DNA of 64,000 bases from Sphingopyxis sp. (GTDB lineage Bacteria > Pseudomonadota > Alphaproteobacteria > Sphingomonadales > Sphingomonadaceae): positions 93,887 to 157,886 of the forward strand of contig NVXM01000007.1 in the NCBI GenBank assembly GCA_002733865.1, written 5' to 3'. Shown one piece after another: positions 44,855 to 54,618 of the stretch (its first letter is position 1; each line of letters opens with the position of its first letter). Below the pieces are notes generated by a model, which was not told where the DNA came from, did no database searches, and saw only the letters and a program-made list of their open reading frames with translations. Made by a program: the position numbers and the translations under genes.

Positions 44855-44939
44855 CGTCATTGCAAGGAGCCGCAGGCGACGTGGCAATCCAGAGATGGCG
44901 CGCGCCGCCCTGGATTGCGTCGCTGCGCTCGCAATGACG
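44855..44939 (+). repeat. 85-bp repeat with CGTCATTGC ends
   Basis: CGTCATTGC at 44855-44863 and GCAATGACG at 44931-44939 are exact inverted ends. Inner blocks GGCAATCCAG and CTGGATTGC also pair. This is a third repeat family in the suf region, placed just after sufB. Confidence 0.85.
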
Positions 44940-44959
44940 AAGGGAAGGACGGGACATGA

Positions 44960-46468
44960 TCACCCCACGCTCCCCTCAAGACTGATCGCCAGCAATTTCT
45001 GCGCCTCGACCGCAAATTCCATCGGCAGTTCCTTGAGCACTTCCTTGGCAAAGCCGTTGACGATCAGGCTCACCGCCGCCTCTTCATCCAGCCCGCGTTG
45101 CTGGGCGTAGAACATCTGGTCGTCGCTGATCTTGCTGGTGGTCGCTTCATGCTCGATCGTCGCGGTCGGGTTCTTGACCTCGATATAGGGCACGGTATGC
45201 GCGCCGCTCTGGTCGCCAAGCAGCAAAGAATCGCACTGGGTGAAATTGCGGACATTCTCCGCATTCGGCCCGACCCGCACCAGACCGCGATAAGTATTGT
45301 CGCTGTGCCCGGCGCTGATTCCCTTGGAGATGATCGTCGAGCGGGTATTCTTGCCGTTGTGGATCATCTTGGTGCCGGTATCGGCCTGCTGATAATTGTT
45401 GGTCAGCGCGACCGAATAGAATTCGCCGACGCTGCCCTCGCCGTTGAGCACGCAGCTCGGATATTTCCAGGTCACCGCGCTGCCGGTCTCGACCTGGGTC
45501 CAGCTGATCTTGCTGTTCTTGCCCTGGCAGAGCCCGCGCTTGGTCACGAAATTATAGATGCCGCCCTTGCCATTCTCGTCGCCGGGATACCAGTTCTGGA
45601 CGGTCGAATATTTGATCTCCGCATCGTCCATCGCGACCAGCTCGACGACCGCGGCGTGCAGCTGATTCTCGTCGCGCATCGGTGCGGTGCAGCCTTCGAG
45701 ATAGGAGACATAGGATCCTTCTTCGGCAACGATCAGCGTCCGCTCGAACTGGCCGGTATTTTCGGCATTGATCCGGAAATAGGTGCTCAGCTCCATCGGG
45801 CATTTCACGCCCTTGGGAATGTAGACAAAGGTGCCATCGCTGAACACGGCGCAGTTGAGCGTGGCAAAATAATTGTCATGCATCGGCACGACTTTGCCAA
45901 GATATTGCCGGACAAGGTCAGGATATTGCTTGATTGCTTCCGAAATGGACCGGAAAATGACGCCTGCGTCCTCCAGCTCCTTGCGGAACGTAGTGGCCAC
46001 CGAGACGCTGTCGAACACCGCATCGACCGCGACCTTGCGCGCACCCTCGACGCCCGCGAGCACTTTTTGCTCCTCGATCGGAATGCCGAGCTTCTCATAG
46101 ACGCGCAGGATTTCCGGATCCACTTCATCCAGGCTGCCGATCTTTTCCTTCGGCTTCGGCTCGGCGTAATAATAGGCGTCCTGATAGTCGATCATCGGAA
46201 TGTCGAGCTTGGCCCAGTCCGGCGCTTCCATCTTTTCCCACTGGCGATAGGCCTTCAGACGCCATTCGAGCATCCACTCCGGCTCGCCCTTCTTGTCGGA
46301 AATGAAGCGCACCGTGTCTTCGTTCAGACCTTTTGGCGCAAAATCCTGCTCGATATCCGACGACCAGCCGAATTCATAAGTGGAGGCCTTGTCGACCGCT
46401 TGCTGCGCTTCCGCATTCATTTCGGCCCGCTCGGCATCATAGTCGGAAGTTTTGACGTCTTCGCTCAT
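44960..46468 (-). CDS. sufB: Fe-S cluster assembly protein SufB
   Basis: The 502-aa protein is the main SUF scaffold subunit: [19 protein letters not shown], the [20 protein letters not shown] region, EGCTAP, and [23 protein letters not shown]. The conserved Cys in the latter is the likely cluster-assembly residue. It forms the SufBC2D complex. Its ATG overlaps the regulator stop by one base (TAATG), so expression is coupled. Confidence 0.97.
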   Translation of the reverse strand: MSEDVKTSDYDAERAEMNAEAQQAVDKASTYEFGWSSDIEQDFAPKGLNEDTVRFISDKKGEPEWMLEWRLKAYRQWEKMEAPDWAKLDIPMIDYQDAYYYAEPKPKEKIGSLDEVDPEILRVYEKLGIPIEEQKVLAGVEGARKVAVDAVFDSVSVATTFRKELEDAGVIFRSISEAIKQYPDLVRQYLGKVVPMHDNYFATLNCAVFSDGTFVYIPKGVKCPMELSTYFRINAENTGQFERTLIVAEEGSYVSYLEGCTAPMRDENQLHAAVVELVAMDDAEIKYSTVQNWYPGDENGKGGIYNFVTKRGLCQGKNSKISWTQVETGSAVTWKYPSCVLNGEGSVGEFYSVALTNNYQQADTGTKMIHNGKNTRSTIISKGISAGHSDNTYRGLVRVGPNAENVRNFTQCDSLLLGDQSGAHTVPYIEVKNPTATIEHEATTSKISDDQMFYAQQRGLDEEAAVSLIVNGFAKEVLKELPMEFAVEAQKLLAISLEGSVG

Positions 46469-46923
46469 TACGCTTTTTCCATCATTTTTAATTTTGCTGC
46501 CACCGGCAAATCCGACAGGCTAGCCAGAGTCACGTCATCCAGCGCCTGTCTTATTGTCCTGTTGACGACACCCCAATGCGGTTTCACCGTGCATCCGGTT
46601 TCCAGCAGGCAGTCATGATTGCCGTCGATTGTACAACTGGTGATCGCCAGAGGACCTTCAACCGCCTCGACAATATCGGCAAGGCTGATCGATGCCGGCG
46701 GACGAGCCAGCCGGATACCGCCACCGATGCCGCGCGTCGATTCGAACAGGCCCGCTGCGGTCAAGCGGCTGACCAGCTTCTTGGCGGTCGGCAGCGGGAC
46801 GCCGGTTTTCTCGGCCAGCTTCGTTGCGTTGAGCCGTCCATCTGCCAACCGCGCAGCACCACAATGTCGCGCGGCAGCGGACATCAGGACAACGGCATAA
46901 TCGGCAAGGTTGGAAAGGCGCAT
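46468..46923 (-). CDS. SUF system Rrf2-family Fe-S regulator (IscR/SufR-like)
   Basis: The 151-aa protein has an N-terminal winged helix ([39 protein letters not shown]) and three cysteines C97, C105 and C111, with H116 nearby, as expected for a [2Fe-2S]-binding Rrf2 regulator. It should sense Fe-S status and control the suf operon it heads. An IscR-type operator lies upstream. The ATG at 46923 is the family start; the frame is open to 46974. Confidence 0.93.
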   Translation of the reverse strand: MRLSNLADYAVVLMSAAARHCGAARLADGRLNATKLAEKTGVPLPTAKKLVSRLTAAGLFESTRGIGGGIRLARPPASISLADIVEAVEGPLAITSCTIDGNHDCLLETGCTVKPHWGVVNRTIRQALDDVTLASLSDLPVAAKLKMMEKA

Positions 46924-46957
46924 ATTTCTCGAATCACCAGGTTGAAATTTTAAACAA

Positions 46958-46970
46958 GACCAATTTAGTC
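46958..46970 (-). promoter_or_regulatory. IscR type 1-like operator over the suf promoter
   Basis: On the minus strand GACTAAATTGGTC matches the type 1 IscR consensus GACTRwwwYAGTC at 12 of 13 positions. It lies 35 bases before the regulator ATG and overlaps the candidate -10 box. Confidence 0.65.
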
Positions 46971-46990
46971 TCATTTATCCAACATTGCAA
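46963..46990 (-). promoter_or_regulatory. Candidate promoter of the suf operon
   Basis: On the minus strand TTGCAA (46990-46985) is 16 bases from CTAAAT (46968-46963), which falls inside the IscR-like operator. A repressor bound there would block RNA polymerase. Confidence 0.45.
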
Positions 46991-47048
46991 GCGCAGCGCC
47001 GCCTAGCGCAGCGCCGGAAAAACGCAAACATGCTTCCAAATCTTCCAA

Positions 47049-47891
47049 TCAGGTGTCCGAAGTCAGTGGTGCAATCTTGCCCTTGAGATCCGCTCGCTGG
47101 TCGAGCAGCCGCGCCGTTTCGCCCTCGCCTACCCGCAGCTGAGTCGGCGTCACACCGGCAAAGAATTTCACTTCCCGAATCATGTGCGACTGGTCGTAGA
47201 AGGCATCGACCAGCTCCAGCAGCTCTTCCTCATTATGCTCGGCATATGCCCTCGCCGCCCGCAGCGCGCGATATTTGCGCGCCAGATATTTCGGCGGCAT
47301 GCCATAAAGCTTGTTCACCGTGCGCAGAACCTGCCGGGAACTTTGCTCGGACCGCTCCATCAGACTGCTGACCGGCGGCGAAGGCTCTGATGACAGCCAA
47401 GCGTCGACCATTTTGGCGAAAGCCGCTGTCTCCGGCTTCAGGCGCGGTTTCAGGGCCCGGTAGATCTTGTCCGCCCAGGCCACCATGTCCTCCGGACTCT
47501 CGCAGCCGCGCAGATATTCGAGGTTTTTGTCAATTTCCTGCGTAAAAACCTCGTGCGCGCTGACTGCTCGGTCGGTATAGTCTGCCGCCGATTTGCGCGT
47601 CGAAATTGCCCAGCCGGCGGGCAAAATGCCAACCCCGAACATCCGGAATGGTCCCTTTACATCAAAACGCATCGAGCCCGTCGAAGGGCCTTGCAACATG
47701 GCGTCTTTGGCCGGAAAACTGTTGCCATTGGCAAAGCTGACCTCGGCGCTTCCCTCGAGCAGGAAACGCAATTGAGCGATCGCAGCCCGCTCGTTATCGA
47801 TAAAACGCGGTTGATCAACCTCGAACAGATAATAGACTGAGACCAAGTCTCGAACATCTTCTGCAGGCGCAAAATATCTCAGACTTACCAA
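47049..47891 (-). CDS. AraC family transcriptional regulator
   Basis: The 280-aa protein has an N-terminal cupin-like sensing region (LRYFAPAEDVRDLVSVYYLF, then FMLEGS- and GPFRMFGVGILPAGW-type strands) and a C-terminal double HTH (SSRQVLRTVNKLYGMPPKYLARKYRALRA and DQSHMIREVKFFAGVTPTQLR). The target is unknown. It is transcribed toward the suf regulator and follows the DUF885 gene on the same strand, with a terminator between them. Confidence 0.9.
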   Translation of the reverse strand: MVSLRYFAPAEDVRDLVSVYYLFEVDQPRFIDNERAAIAQLRFLLEGSAEVSFANGNSFPAKDAMLQGPSTGSMRFDVKGPFRMFGVGILPAGWAISTRKSAADYTDRAVSAHEVFTQEIDKNLEYLRGCESPEDMVAWADKIYRALKPRLKPETAAFAKMVDAWLSSEPSPPVSSLMERSEQSSRQVLRTVNKLYGMPPKYLARKYRALRAARAYAEHNEEELLELVDAFYDQSHMIREVKFFAGVTPTQLRVGEGETARLLDQRADLKGKIAPLTSDT

Positions 47892-47968
47892 GCGACGACC
47901 CCCTCATCTGTCCCTCCTCCTGGTCCAGATTTCCTATGGATGCCCGTTTATAGCTGAAAAACAAAGGT

Positions 47969-48003
47969 AAAAAAAAGGCCTGACTAAATTAATAGCCAGG
48001 CCT
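47969..48003 (-). terminator. Rho-independent terminator after the DUF885 gene
   Basis: On the minus strand AGGCCTG and CAGGCCT form a perfect 7-bp stem with a 14-base loop and run directly into T residues. It ends transcription of the DUF885 gene before the AraC gene. Confidence 0.85.
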
Positions 48004-48159
48004 GAAAAGGAAAAGAACTCTAATATCACCGGATTACGATGGTGAGAGCCCTTCGGGTCGCACCGACCGTATTGCCCGAATCGGCCAAGATTCATTGGAC
48101 AGAAACGACAGATTCCGAAACTACCGTTGACATTTTCGGACAATCACCGCTGATTGATG

Positions 48160-49977
48160 TTACTTGCTGTCGGCTATCCAGGCGTCCACCCGTTCTTCGA
48201 GGATGTCGAGCGGCACCGGACCACTTTTCAAAACCACATCGTGAAAACCGCCCATGGTGAACTTGTCGCCCAGCGCGTCCTGCGCCCGACTGCGCAATTC
48301 GAGTATTTTGAGCTTGCCGATCATATAAGCGGTCGCCTGGCCGGGATAAACGATATAGCGCTCAATCGCCTTGCGAATATCGCCCTCCGGATTCGGGGTG
48401 TTGTCGGTCAGATATTGAATCGCTTCCTCGCGGCTCCAGCGCTTGTCATGAATGCCGGTATCGACCACCAGCCGGCAGGCGCGCCACAGTTCCATCCCAA
48501 GCCGGCCAAAATCGCTATACGGGTCCTGGTAGAAGCCCATATCCTTGCCAAGCTCTTCGGAATAGAGTCCCCAGCCCTCGGTGTAGGCCGTCCATCCGCC
48601 AAATCTGCGGAACGGCGGCAAATCACCCAGTTCGGTTTGAATCGTTCTTTGCAGATGATGCCCCGGCAGACCTTCATGGTAGGCGAGCGCCTCCAGCTCG
48701 GTCTTCGACATGCTGCGCAGATTGTAGAGATTGACATAATAAGTGCCCGGCCGTGAACCGTCCGGAGCCGGCCCATTGTAAAAGGCCTTGCCAGCGGATT
48801 TCTCACGAAAGGCCTCGACTGGTTTTACCACGAGCGGGGCCTTCGGTAATGTATCGAAATATTCGGGCAGCTTGGCCGTCATCGCCGTCAGCTTGGCATC
48901 GACATCCGCCAGATAGGCTTCGCGCGTGTCATAATAAAATTCGTCGCTGCTGCGCAAATGGGCGAAGAAGTCCTGCAAACTGCCTTCAAAGCCGACATCC
49001 GCCATGATCTTGCGCATCAGGCTGTGGATCCGCGCCACATTATCCAGGCCAATCTGGTGGATTTCATCGGCGGTGAGATCGGTTGTGGTGTAATTTTGCA
49101 GGCGCTCGGCATAATAGGCGGCGCCGTCCTTGAACCGCCAGATGCCATCGCCGTCAACCGCCATCGCTTGCTGACGCTCCATCTCGGCGATCAATTTCTC
49201 GTAAGCGGGCTTCATACTGGCCACCATCGCTGCACCACCGCGCGCAATGAGATCGGATTTTTCATCCTCCGGAATATCAAGATCGCCGACTTTTTTCTTC
49301 AGATCGGCGTAAATGGGCGAGTCATCGCCATCCTCAAACGGGGCACCGCTGATGACATTTTTTGCATCGGCGATGACATAGGGAAACACCCAGTCGGGCA
49401 CGATTACGCCATCATTCGCCCGCTCTGCCGACTGCGCCACCAATGCTTCGATCAACGGACCGGCGCCATCAAGACGGCTGACATAGGCCTCGGCGTCTGC
49501 TTTGCTCGACACCCGGTGTATATTGATCATGAACGCCGGGATTTGGCTCTGCGCGCCGTTCATCTGGTCAAATATATACGCATTGCGACGGAACGGGAAC
49601 GCATTGGTCGACCGCTCGCCCCGTGCCTGGAACAAACGATAGCTGAGCTGGCCGTCCTCGCTAAGCGCATTTTCGTCAAACTCAGTTTCCATCTGTTCAA
49701 GCGCCGTCTGACTACGTTCATATTGCGCGATTTCAGCGGCTTCGCTCGGATCATCCCACTTCCCATAGTCTTCATCCCGGATACCGCGATAGGCCTTTGA
49801 GACGGGAGAATCGGCCAGCTCCTGCTCGTCATAGTCCTGGAAAAATGCCGCCAGCTGTTCGTTTACGTCTTGCTCGGCCTGCGTTTCAGCGTCACTGGTT
49901 TGCGCATGGCTCGCAGGCGCAATGCCGACGGCGGTCAACGCCAGCGCAGAGGCGGCGCTCAAAAGCAAATTTCTCAT
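48160..49977 (-). CDS. DUF885 family putative metallopeptidase (exported)
   Basis: The 605-aa product has a signal peptide (MRNLLLSAASALALTAVGIA, cut after ASHA). The C-terminal half has the DUF885 signature HEGLPGHH at residues 434-441, a zinc-peptidase HExxxGHH form, then WTAYTEGWGLYSEELG with the distal Glu, and a GQATAYMIGKLKILELR end. These proteins are thought to be periplasmic carboxypeptidase-like enzymes. It stands alone with a terminator after it. Confidence 0.9.
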   Translation of the reverse strand: MRNLLLSAASALALTAVGIAPASHAQTSDAETQAEQDVNEQLAAFFQDYDEQELADSPVSKAYRGIRDEDYGKWDDPSEAAEIAQYERSQTALEQMETEFDENALSEDGQLSYRLFQARGERSTNAFPFRRNAYIFDQMNGAQSQIPAFMINIHRVSSKADAEAYVSRLDGAGPLIEALVAQSAERANDGVIVPDWVFPYVIADAKNVISGAPFEDGDDSPIYADLKKKVGDLDIPEDEKSDLIARGGAAMVASMKPAYEKLIAEMERQQAMAVDGDGIWRFKDGAAYYAERLQNYTTTDLTADEIHQIGLDNVARIHSLMRKIMADVGFEGSLQDFFAHLRSSDEFYYDTREAYLADVDAKLTAMTAKLPEYFDTLPKAPLVVKPVEAFREKSAGKAFYNGPAPDGSRPGTYYVNLYNLRSMSKTELEALAYHEGLPGHHLQRTIQTELGDLPPFRRFGGWTAYTEGWGLYSEELGKDMGFYQDPYSDFGRLGMELWRACRLVVDTGIHDKRWSREEAIQYLTDNTPNPEGDIRKAIERYIVYPGQATAYMIGKLKILELRSRAQDALGDKFTMGGFHDVVLKSGPVPLDILEERVDAWIADSK

Positions 49978-50127
49978 CCAATTTTTCCCTTATCTGGTAC
50001 AACTTGTAACGCTCCTATCACCCCCTTCTGATTTTCACAATTGCGCCGAGCTAGTCCGGGAACGGGCATCGGGATAGTGCCACTTGGTTGTTGCTGGCAT
50101 CCGGAAGCGGCGCTAGTCCCGGGATAT

Positions 50128-51735
50128 ATGCAGACAAACTCACTCGATGCACTGATTATCGGCGGCGGCCATAACGGTCTGGTCTGTGCATATTATCTCG
50201 CGCGCGCCGGTATGAAGGTGCGGATATTGGAAGCGCGCGATGTGATCGGCGGAGCGGCCGTCACCGCAGAATTTCATCCCGGCTTCCGCAACAGCACGGC
50301 GAGCTACACCGTCTCGCTGCTGCAGCCAAAAGTGATTGCAGATATGGAGCTGGTCGAACGCGGCTACCGCGTGATCGAGCGCCCCAAAAGCAATTTCCTG
50401 CCGCTTGGCAATGGCCGGTATTTGCTGCTCGGGGGCTCTCTGGAAGCAACGCAGCGGGAGGTGGCGCGATTTTCCGAGAACGATGCAGCTCGCCTGCCGG
50501 ACTATTATGCCATGCTCGAATCTGCAGCTGCGATCTTGCGCGACCTGGCATTGGAAATCCCGCCAAATTCCGGAGACGGCGCTATCGCGATGCTAGCGGG
50601 CATCAGGACTGCGCGCCGGTTCGCCCGTCTATCCGCGCTGGAACAGCATCAGATCAGCAAGCTGTTCACGCTCAGCGCACGCGAACTGCTCGATCAATGG
50701 TTTGAGAGCGCGCCGATCAAGGCGGCTTTCGGATTTGACGCCATTGTTGGCAATTATGCGAGCCCCGATATGCCGGGCAGCGCCTATGTTCTGCTCCATC
50801 ATGTGTTTGGCGAGGTCAACGGCAAGCACGGGCAATGGGGCCATGTCCTGGGCGGGATGGGGCGAATCACGCAATTGATGGCGGAAGCCTGCGAAGCGGT
50901 AGGCGTTGCAATCGAACTCGGCCAACCGGTCGCAAAACTGCTCGTCGAGAAAGGACGGGCGGTAGGCGTGCGGACGACATGCGGTAAAGAGATACGCGCG
51001 CCGAAGGTCATCGCCAATGTCGGGCCAAAGCTGCTCTATGACCGCCTGATCGATCGAGATGATCTGCCGCCCGACTTCCGCAGCATGATGGCGGGCTATC
51101 AATGCGGTTCCGGCAGCTTCCGGATGAATCTGGCGTTGAGCAGATTGCCCTATTTTGCGGACCTGCCGGGTCGCGGGGATCATCTGCAATCGGGAATCAT
51201 CATGGCGCCCTCGCTCGACTATATGGACCGCGCCTATCAGGATGCCCGGCGCTATGGCTGGTCGCGCAAGCCCGTTGTCGAGATGCTTATCCCCAGTCTT
51301 GTCGATGACAGCCTGGCGCCTGCCGGGCACCATGTAGCGAGCCTGTTCTGCCAGCAATTCGCGCCGCAACTGCCGGACGGTCGGCGCTGGGAGGATGAGC
51401 GGGAAGCAGCGGTGTCATCGATCCTCGATGTGGTGGAGCAGCATGCGCCCGGCTTCCGCAAGCTTATCCTCGGTCAGATAGCAATGTCGCCATGGGACCT
51501 GGAGCGCAAATTCGGGATGGTCGGCGGCGATATCTTCCATGGCCGCATGTCCCTCGACCAGCTCTGGGCGGCGCGACCGGTGATCGGTGCGGCCGGCTAT
51601 ATGGGGCCAGTAAAGGGCCTCTACATGTGCGGCTCGGGCACCCATCCGGGCGGCGGCGTGACCGGCGCACCCGGTCACAATGCCGCCCGAACCATCCTGC
51701 GGGAGCGCGGTCTGCTGGGACGCTGGCTCGGCTGA
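50128..51735 (+). CDS. PYROXD2/CrtI-like FAD-dependent oxidoreductase
   Basis: The 535-aa protein starts with a dinucleotide-binding fold, IIGGGHNGLVCAYYLARAGM (GxGxxG at residues 11-16), followed by LEARDVIGGAAVTAEFHPGF. The C-terminus has the FAD-closing motif MCGSGTHPGGGVTGAPGHNAA. This is the phytoene desaturase-like group typified by PYROXD2; its substrates are unknown. Carotenoid genes are absent nearby, so a crt role is not claimed. The ATG at 50128 has GGGA upstream. Confidence 0.88.
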   Translation: MQTNSLDALIIGGGHNGLVCAYYLARAGMKVRILEARDVIGGAAVTAEFHPGFRNSTASYTVSLLQPKVIADMELVERGYRVIERPKSNFLPLGNGRYLLLGGSLEATQREVARFSENDAARLPDYYAMLESAAAILRDLALEIPPNSGDGAIAMLAGIRTARRFARLSALEQHQISKLFTLSARELLDQWFESAPIKAAFGFDAIVGNYASPDMPGSAYVLLHHVFGEVNGKHGQWGHVLGGMGRITQLMAEACEAVGVAIELGQPVAKLLVEKGRAVGVRTTCGKEIRAPKVIANVGPKLLYDRLIDRDDLPPDFRSMMAGYQCGSGSFRMNLALSRLPYFADLPGRGDHLQSGIIMAPSLDYMDRAYQDARRYGWSRKPVVEMLIPSLVDDSLAPAGHHVASLFCQQFAPQLPDGRRWEDEREAAVSSILDVVEQHAPGFRKLILGQIAMSPWDLERKFGMVGGDIFHGRMSLDQLWAARPVIGAAGYMGPVKGLYMCGSGTHPGGGVTGAPGHNAARTILRERGLLGRWLG

Positions 51736-51822
51736 CGCTACGACAGGCTGGACAAATCAGCTCCCTATTGCGCCTGCACCTCGGGAAGGATAGATTTTGG
51801 AAATTGGGATGGGAGATTCAAT

Positions 51823-53712
51823 ATGCGCAAATCACTGATGTGGGCGGTCTGTTCGGCTGCCTTGGCCCTCGGGGCATGTTCCGAAAACAACAACGGTGAC
51901 AGCGACGCCGCGGAAGTGACCAATACCGAATATCCCGAACAGGTATTCTGGGGCGACACTCATCTCCACACCGACAACAGCATCGACGCATTCGGATTTG
52001 GCAACCGGCTGGACGCAGAGGCAGCGCTGCGATTTGCCCGGGGCGAAGAAGTGACCGCATCCAAGGGCGCCAAAGCGAAGCTGTCTCGTCCTCTCGATTT
52101 TCTGGTAATTGCCGACCATAGCGACGCCATGGGGGCAACCAAGGCGATCATGGAAGCGCCGCGCATCGCGTTGCTGACGAACAAATTCTTGCTCCGCTGG
52201 CACGATATGATGAACGAAAGCGATGAAGGGTCATTGCAGGTCACAGCCGAACTGATCGACGGTGCTGCGAAAGGAACCTTGCCTGAATCACTGACTGACC
52301 CGGAGCAGAGCAGAGACCGCACGGCTGATCTCTGGGAAAAGCATGGCGAGACCATTGATCAATATAATGAACCCGGAAAATTCACGGCCTTCATGGGCTT
52401 CGAATATACCTCGATGCCCGATGGCGACAATATCCATCGGGTTGTGATGTTCCGCGACAGCCCTAAGAAAATGGGAGATACTCTCCCGTTTGGCGCTCTT
52501 GGCGCGCAGGACCCGGAAAAACTCTGGGCCTATATGGCCGCCTACGAGCAAAAAACCGGTGGCAAGGTGCTGGCAATTCCACACAATAGCAATGTCTCGA
52601 ATGGCCGCATGTTCGCGATGAACAAATATGACGGCAGCCCGATCGACGCCGCCTATGTGAAAACCCGCGCGCTCCGCGAACCGATCGTCGAGGTCACGCA
52701 GATCAAGGGCGACAGCGAAACCCATCCGTTTCTGTCACCGAATGACGAATTTGCCGAGTTCGGCATTGCCGGCTGGGACAAATGCAACCTCAGCTGCACC
52801 GAGGACATGCCGCCGGAAAGCTATGGGGGCAGCTATGTTCGCGAAGCCCTGAAGCGCGGTCTGCAGCTGACCCTGACAGTCGGTGCCAACCCGTTTAAAT
52901 TTGGCATGATCGGTTCGACCGACAGCCATACGTCGCTGGCCACGGCCGATGAGGACAATTTCTTCGGCAAGCACAGCGGCAACGAACCGACCAACAAGGA
53001 TCGTGCTCTTGAACCGCAAAATCTCGGTACAAGGGAAGGCCGTTTTGGCTGGCAATATCTGTCGAGCGGCTATGCTGCCGTCTGGGCGACCAGCAACACG
53101 CGGGAAGCGATTTTCGACGCGATGATGCGCCGCGAAGTCTACGCAACGACGGGGCCCCGGATGCAGGTGCGTTTCTTTGGCGGCTTTGATTTCACTGCCG
53201 ACGATGTCGCCAATCTGGTCAAAACCGGTTATGACAAAGGAGTCCCCATGGGCGGCGATCTCAGCGGCGGCGACGGCGAAGCACCCAAGTTCCTGATCAG
53301 CGCGCTGATGGACCCGGAAAGCGCCAGCCTCGACCGGATTCAGGTTATCAAGGGCTGGGTCGATGCGGACGGCAATAGCTACGAAAAAATCTATAATGTC
53401 AGTTGGAGCGATTCCGGCACACGGAAGCTTGGGGCAAATGGCAAGCTGACACCGGTCCCGAATACGGTCGATTTGACCAAGGGCACTTGGGACAATGCGA
53501 CCGGCGCACCCGAACTGGTCACCTTTTGGCAGGACCCCGATTTCAACCCCGCGCAAAATGCCTTTTATTATGTGCGCGTGCTGGAAATTCCGACACCGAC
53601 ATGGCCGGTCTATGATGCACTCAAATTCCGCCTCACCCTGCCAGAAGAAGTAGTCAAGATTCAGCAGGAACGGGCTTACAGTTCGCCAATCTGGTATACG
53701 CCGTCGGCTTAG
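51823..53712 (+). CDS. DUF3604 lipoprotein with PHP-type metal-binding motifs
   Basis: The 629-aa product has a lipoprotein signal with LGAC lipobox (C19). The mature protein carries PHP-phosphoesterase-like motifs in order: HLH at residues 47-49 in GDTHLHTD, DHSD at 98-101, H254 in IPHNSN, and DSH at 367-369 in GSTDSHTS. These would hold a multi-metal site. DUF3604 proteins have no settled role. Here it heads a three-gene set with a parvulin-like isomerase and a HupE-like permease, so it may act in the envelope with them. Confidence 0.9.
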   Translation: MRKSLMWAVCSAALALGACSENNNGDSDAAEVTNTEYPEQVFWGDTHLHTDNSIDAFGFGNRLDAEAALRFARGEEVTASKGAKAKLSRPLDFLVIADHSDAMGATKAIMEAPRIALLTNKFLLRWHDMMNESDEGSLQVTAELIDGAAKGTLPESLTDPEQSRDRTADLWEKHGETIDQYNEPGKFTAFMGFEYTSMPDGDNIHRVVMFRDSPKKMGDTLPFGALGAQDPEKLWAYMAAYEQKTGGKVLAIPHNSNVSNGRMFAMNKYDGSPIDAAYVKTRALREPIVEVTQIKGDSETHPFLSPNDEFAEFGIAGWDKCNLSCTEDMPPESYGGSYVREALKRGLQLTLTVGANPFKFGMIGSTDSHTSLATADEDNFFGKHSGNEPTNKDRALEPQNLGTREGRFGWQYLSSGYAAVWATSNTREAIFDAMMRREVYATTGPRMQVRFFGGFDFTADDVANLVKTGYDKGVPMGGDLSGGDGEAPKFLISALMDPESASLDRIQVIKGWVDADGNSYEKIYNVSWSDSGTRKLGANGKLTPVPNTVDLTKGTWDNATGAPELVTFWQDPDFNPAQNAFYYVRVLEIPTPTWPVYDALKFRLTLPEEVVKIQQERAYSSPIWYTPSA

Positions 53713-53802
53713 CCGGACCAGCCGTTCACGGAAAGCCTGACAATCGGCGGCCAATGGGAATGAGAGACAAGCTGCTGCCGCCACTAACGGATTACATGAT
53801 AT

Positions 53803-54618
53803 ATGTTGGGTAAATTTATTCGCGAGCCTCTCGTCCATTTTCTGGGTGGCGCGCTGCTCGTTTTTGCTTTTTTCTGGGCGACCGGCGCCGATCGCGACCC
53901 GGCGGACTATAGGATCAGCATCGATCAGACAGACATTGACAGGCTTACCAGTGACTGGGTCCGGAATTTCCGGCGCCCGCCGACAGAGGCAGAACTGAAC
54001 GGCCTGATCGATCAGGAAATTGCGGAAGAAATCTATTATCGCGAGGCTCTCCGGCTGGGCCTGGACAGGGATGATCCGGTCATTCGGCGGCGACTTTTCA
54101 CAAAAATGCGCTTTATCGACAGTGAAAACGCAGAAACGGCTGCGCCTACTGATGCAATTCTGCAGCGATGGCTGGAAGAGCATCCTGAAAAATATGCTCT
54201 CTCCCCGCTCTACGATTTCGAACAAATCTATCTGGGCCAGATCACCGCTGAACAGGCAAACGAGCGGATTCAACGTTTGAAAGAAGGCGCCAGGCCCGCC
54301 GATTTGGCGCGATCGATTTCTTTGCCTGAGACAATTCAGAACGCCACCATTGCAGAAATCTCTCGCCAGTTTGGCGATGAGTTTGCAGGAGAATTGGACC
54401 AGTTGCCAATCGGTCAGTGGGCTGGTCCCGTTGCGTCAGGATTTGGCATACACGCGGTCCAGGTTTCCGACAAAACGGCGGGCGAGACGCCCGCTTTGGC
54501 AGACATCCGGCAGCAAGTAGCCAATGACTGGCTGGCGGACCAACGGGCGGCGCAGAAAGAACAGGCGCTTGCCGATTATCGATCGCAATATGAAGTCACG
54601 GTAGCCGGCAGGCCATGA
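53803..54618 (+). CDS. Membrane-anchored parvulin-like peptidyl-prolyl isomerase
   Basis: The 271-aa protein has one N-terminal anchor (about residues 10-28, FLGGALLVFAFFWATGA), a SurA-like chaperone region with IDQEIAEEIYYREALRLGLDRDD, and a degenerate PpiC-type domain (FEQIYLG to GFGIHAVQVSDK). Catalysis is uncertain because the domain is short. A periplasmic foldase role is likely. It overlaps the next gene by 4 bases, which supports functional linkage with the HupE-like protein. Confidence 0.85.
   Translation: MLGKFIREPLVHFLGGALLVFAFFWATGADRDPADYRISIDQTDIDRLTSDWVRNFRRPPTEAELNGLIDQEIAEEIYYREALRLGLDRDDPVIRRRLFTKMRFIDSENAETAAPTDAILQRWLEEHPEKYALSPLYDFEQIYLGQITAEQANERIQRLKEGARPADLARSISLPETIQNATIAEISRQFGDEFAGELDQLPIGQWAGPVASGFGIHAVQVSDKTAGETPALADIRQQVANDWLADQRAAQKEQALADYRSQYEVTVAGRP

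Noticed and set aside
44751..45110. Short frames reading through the repeats near sufB
   Set aside because: They translate the palindromic repeats and the edge of sufB in other frames and have no gene-like features.
47675..47700. A GAGCCCGTCGAAGG string inside the AraC gene resembling the repeat core
   Set aside because: It is short, has no paired arm or inverted ends, and its reading (GPSTGSMRF) sits in a cupin strand where similar residues are natural.
50041..50127. Longer start of the PYROXD2-like gene
   Set aside because: The extra 29 residues lack homology to the family start, and the ATG at 50128 leads straight into the FAD-binding fold.
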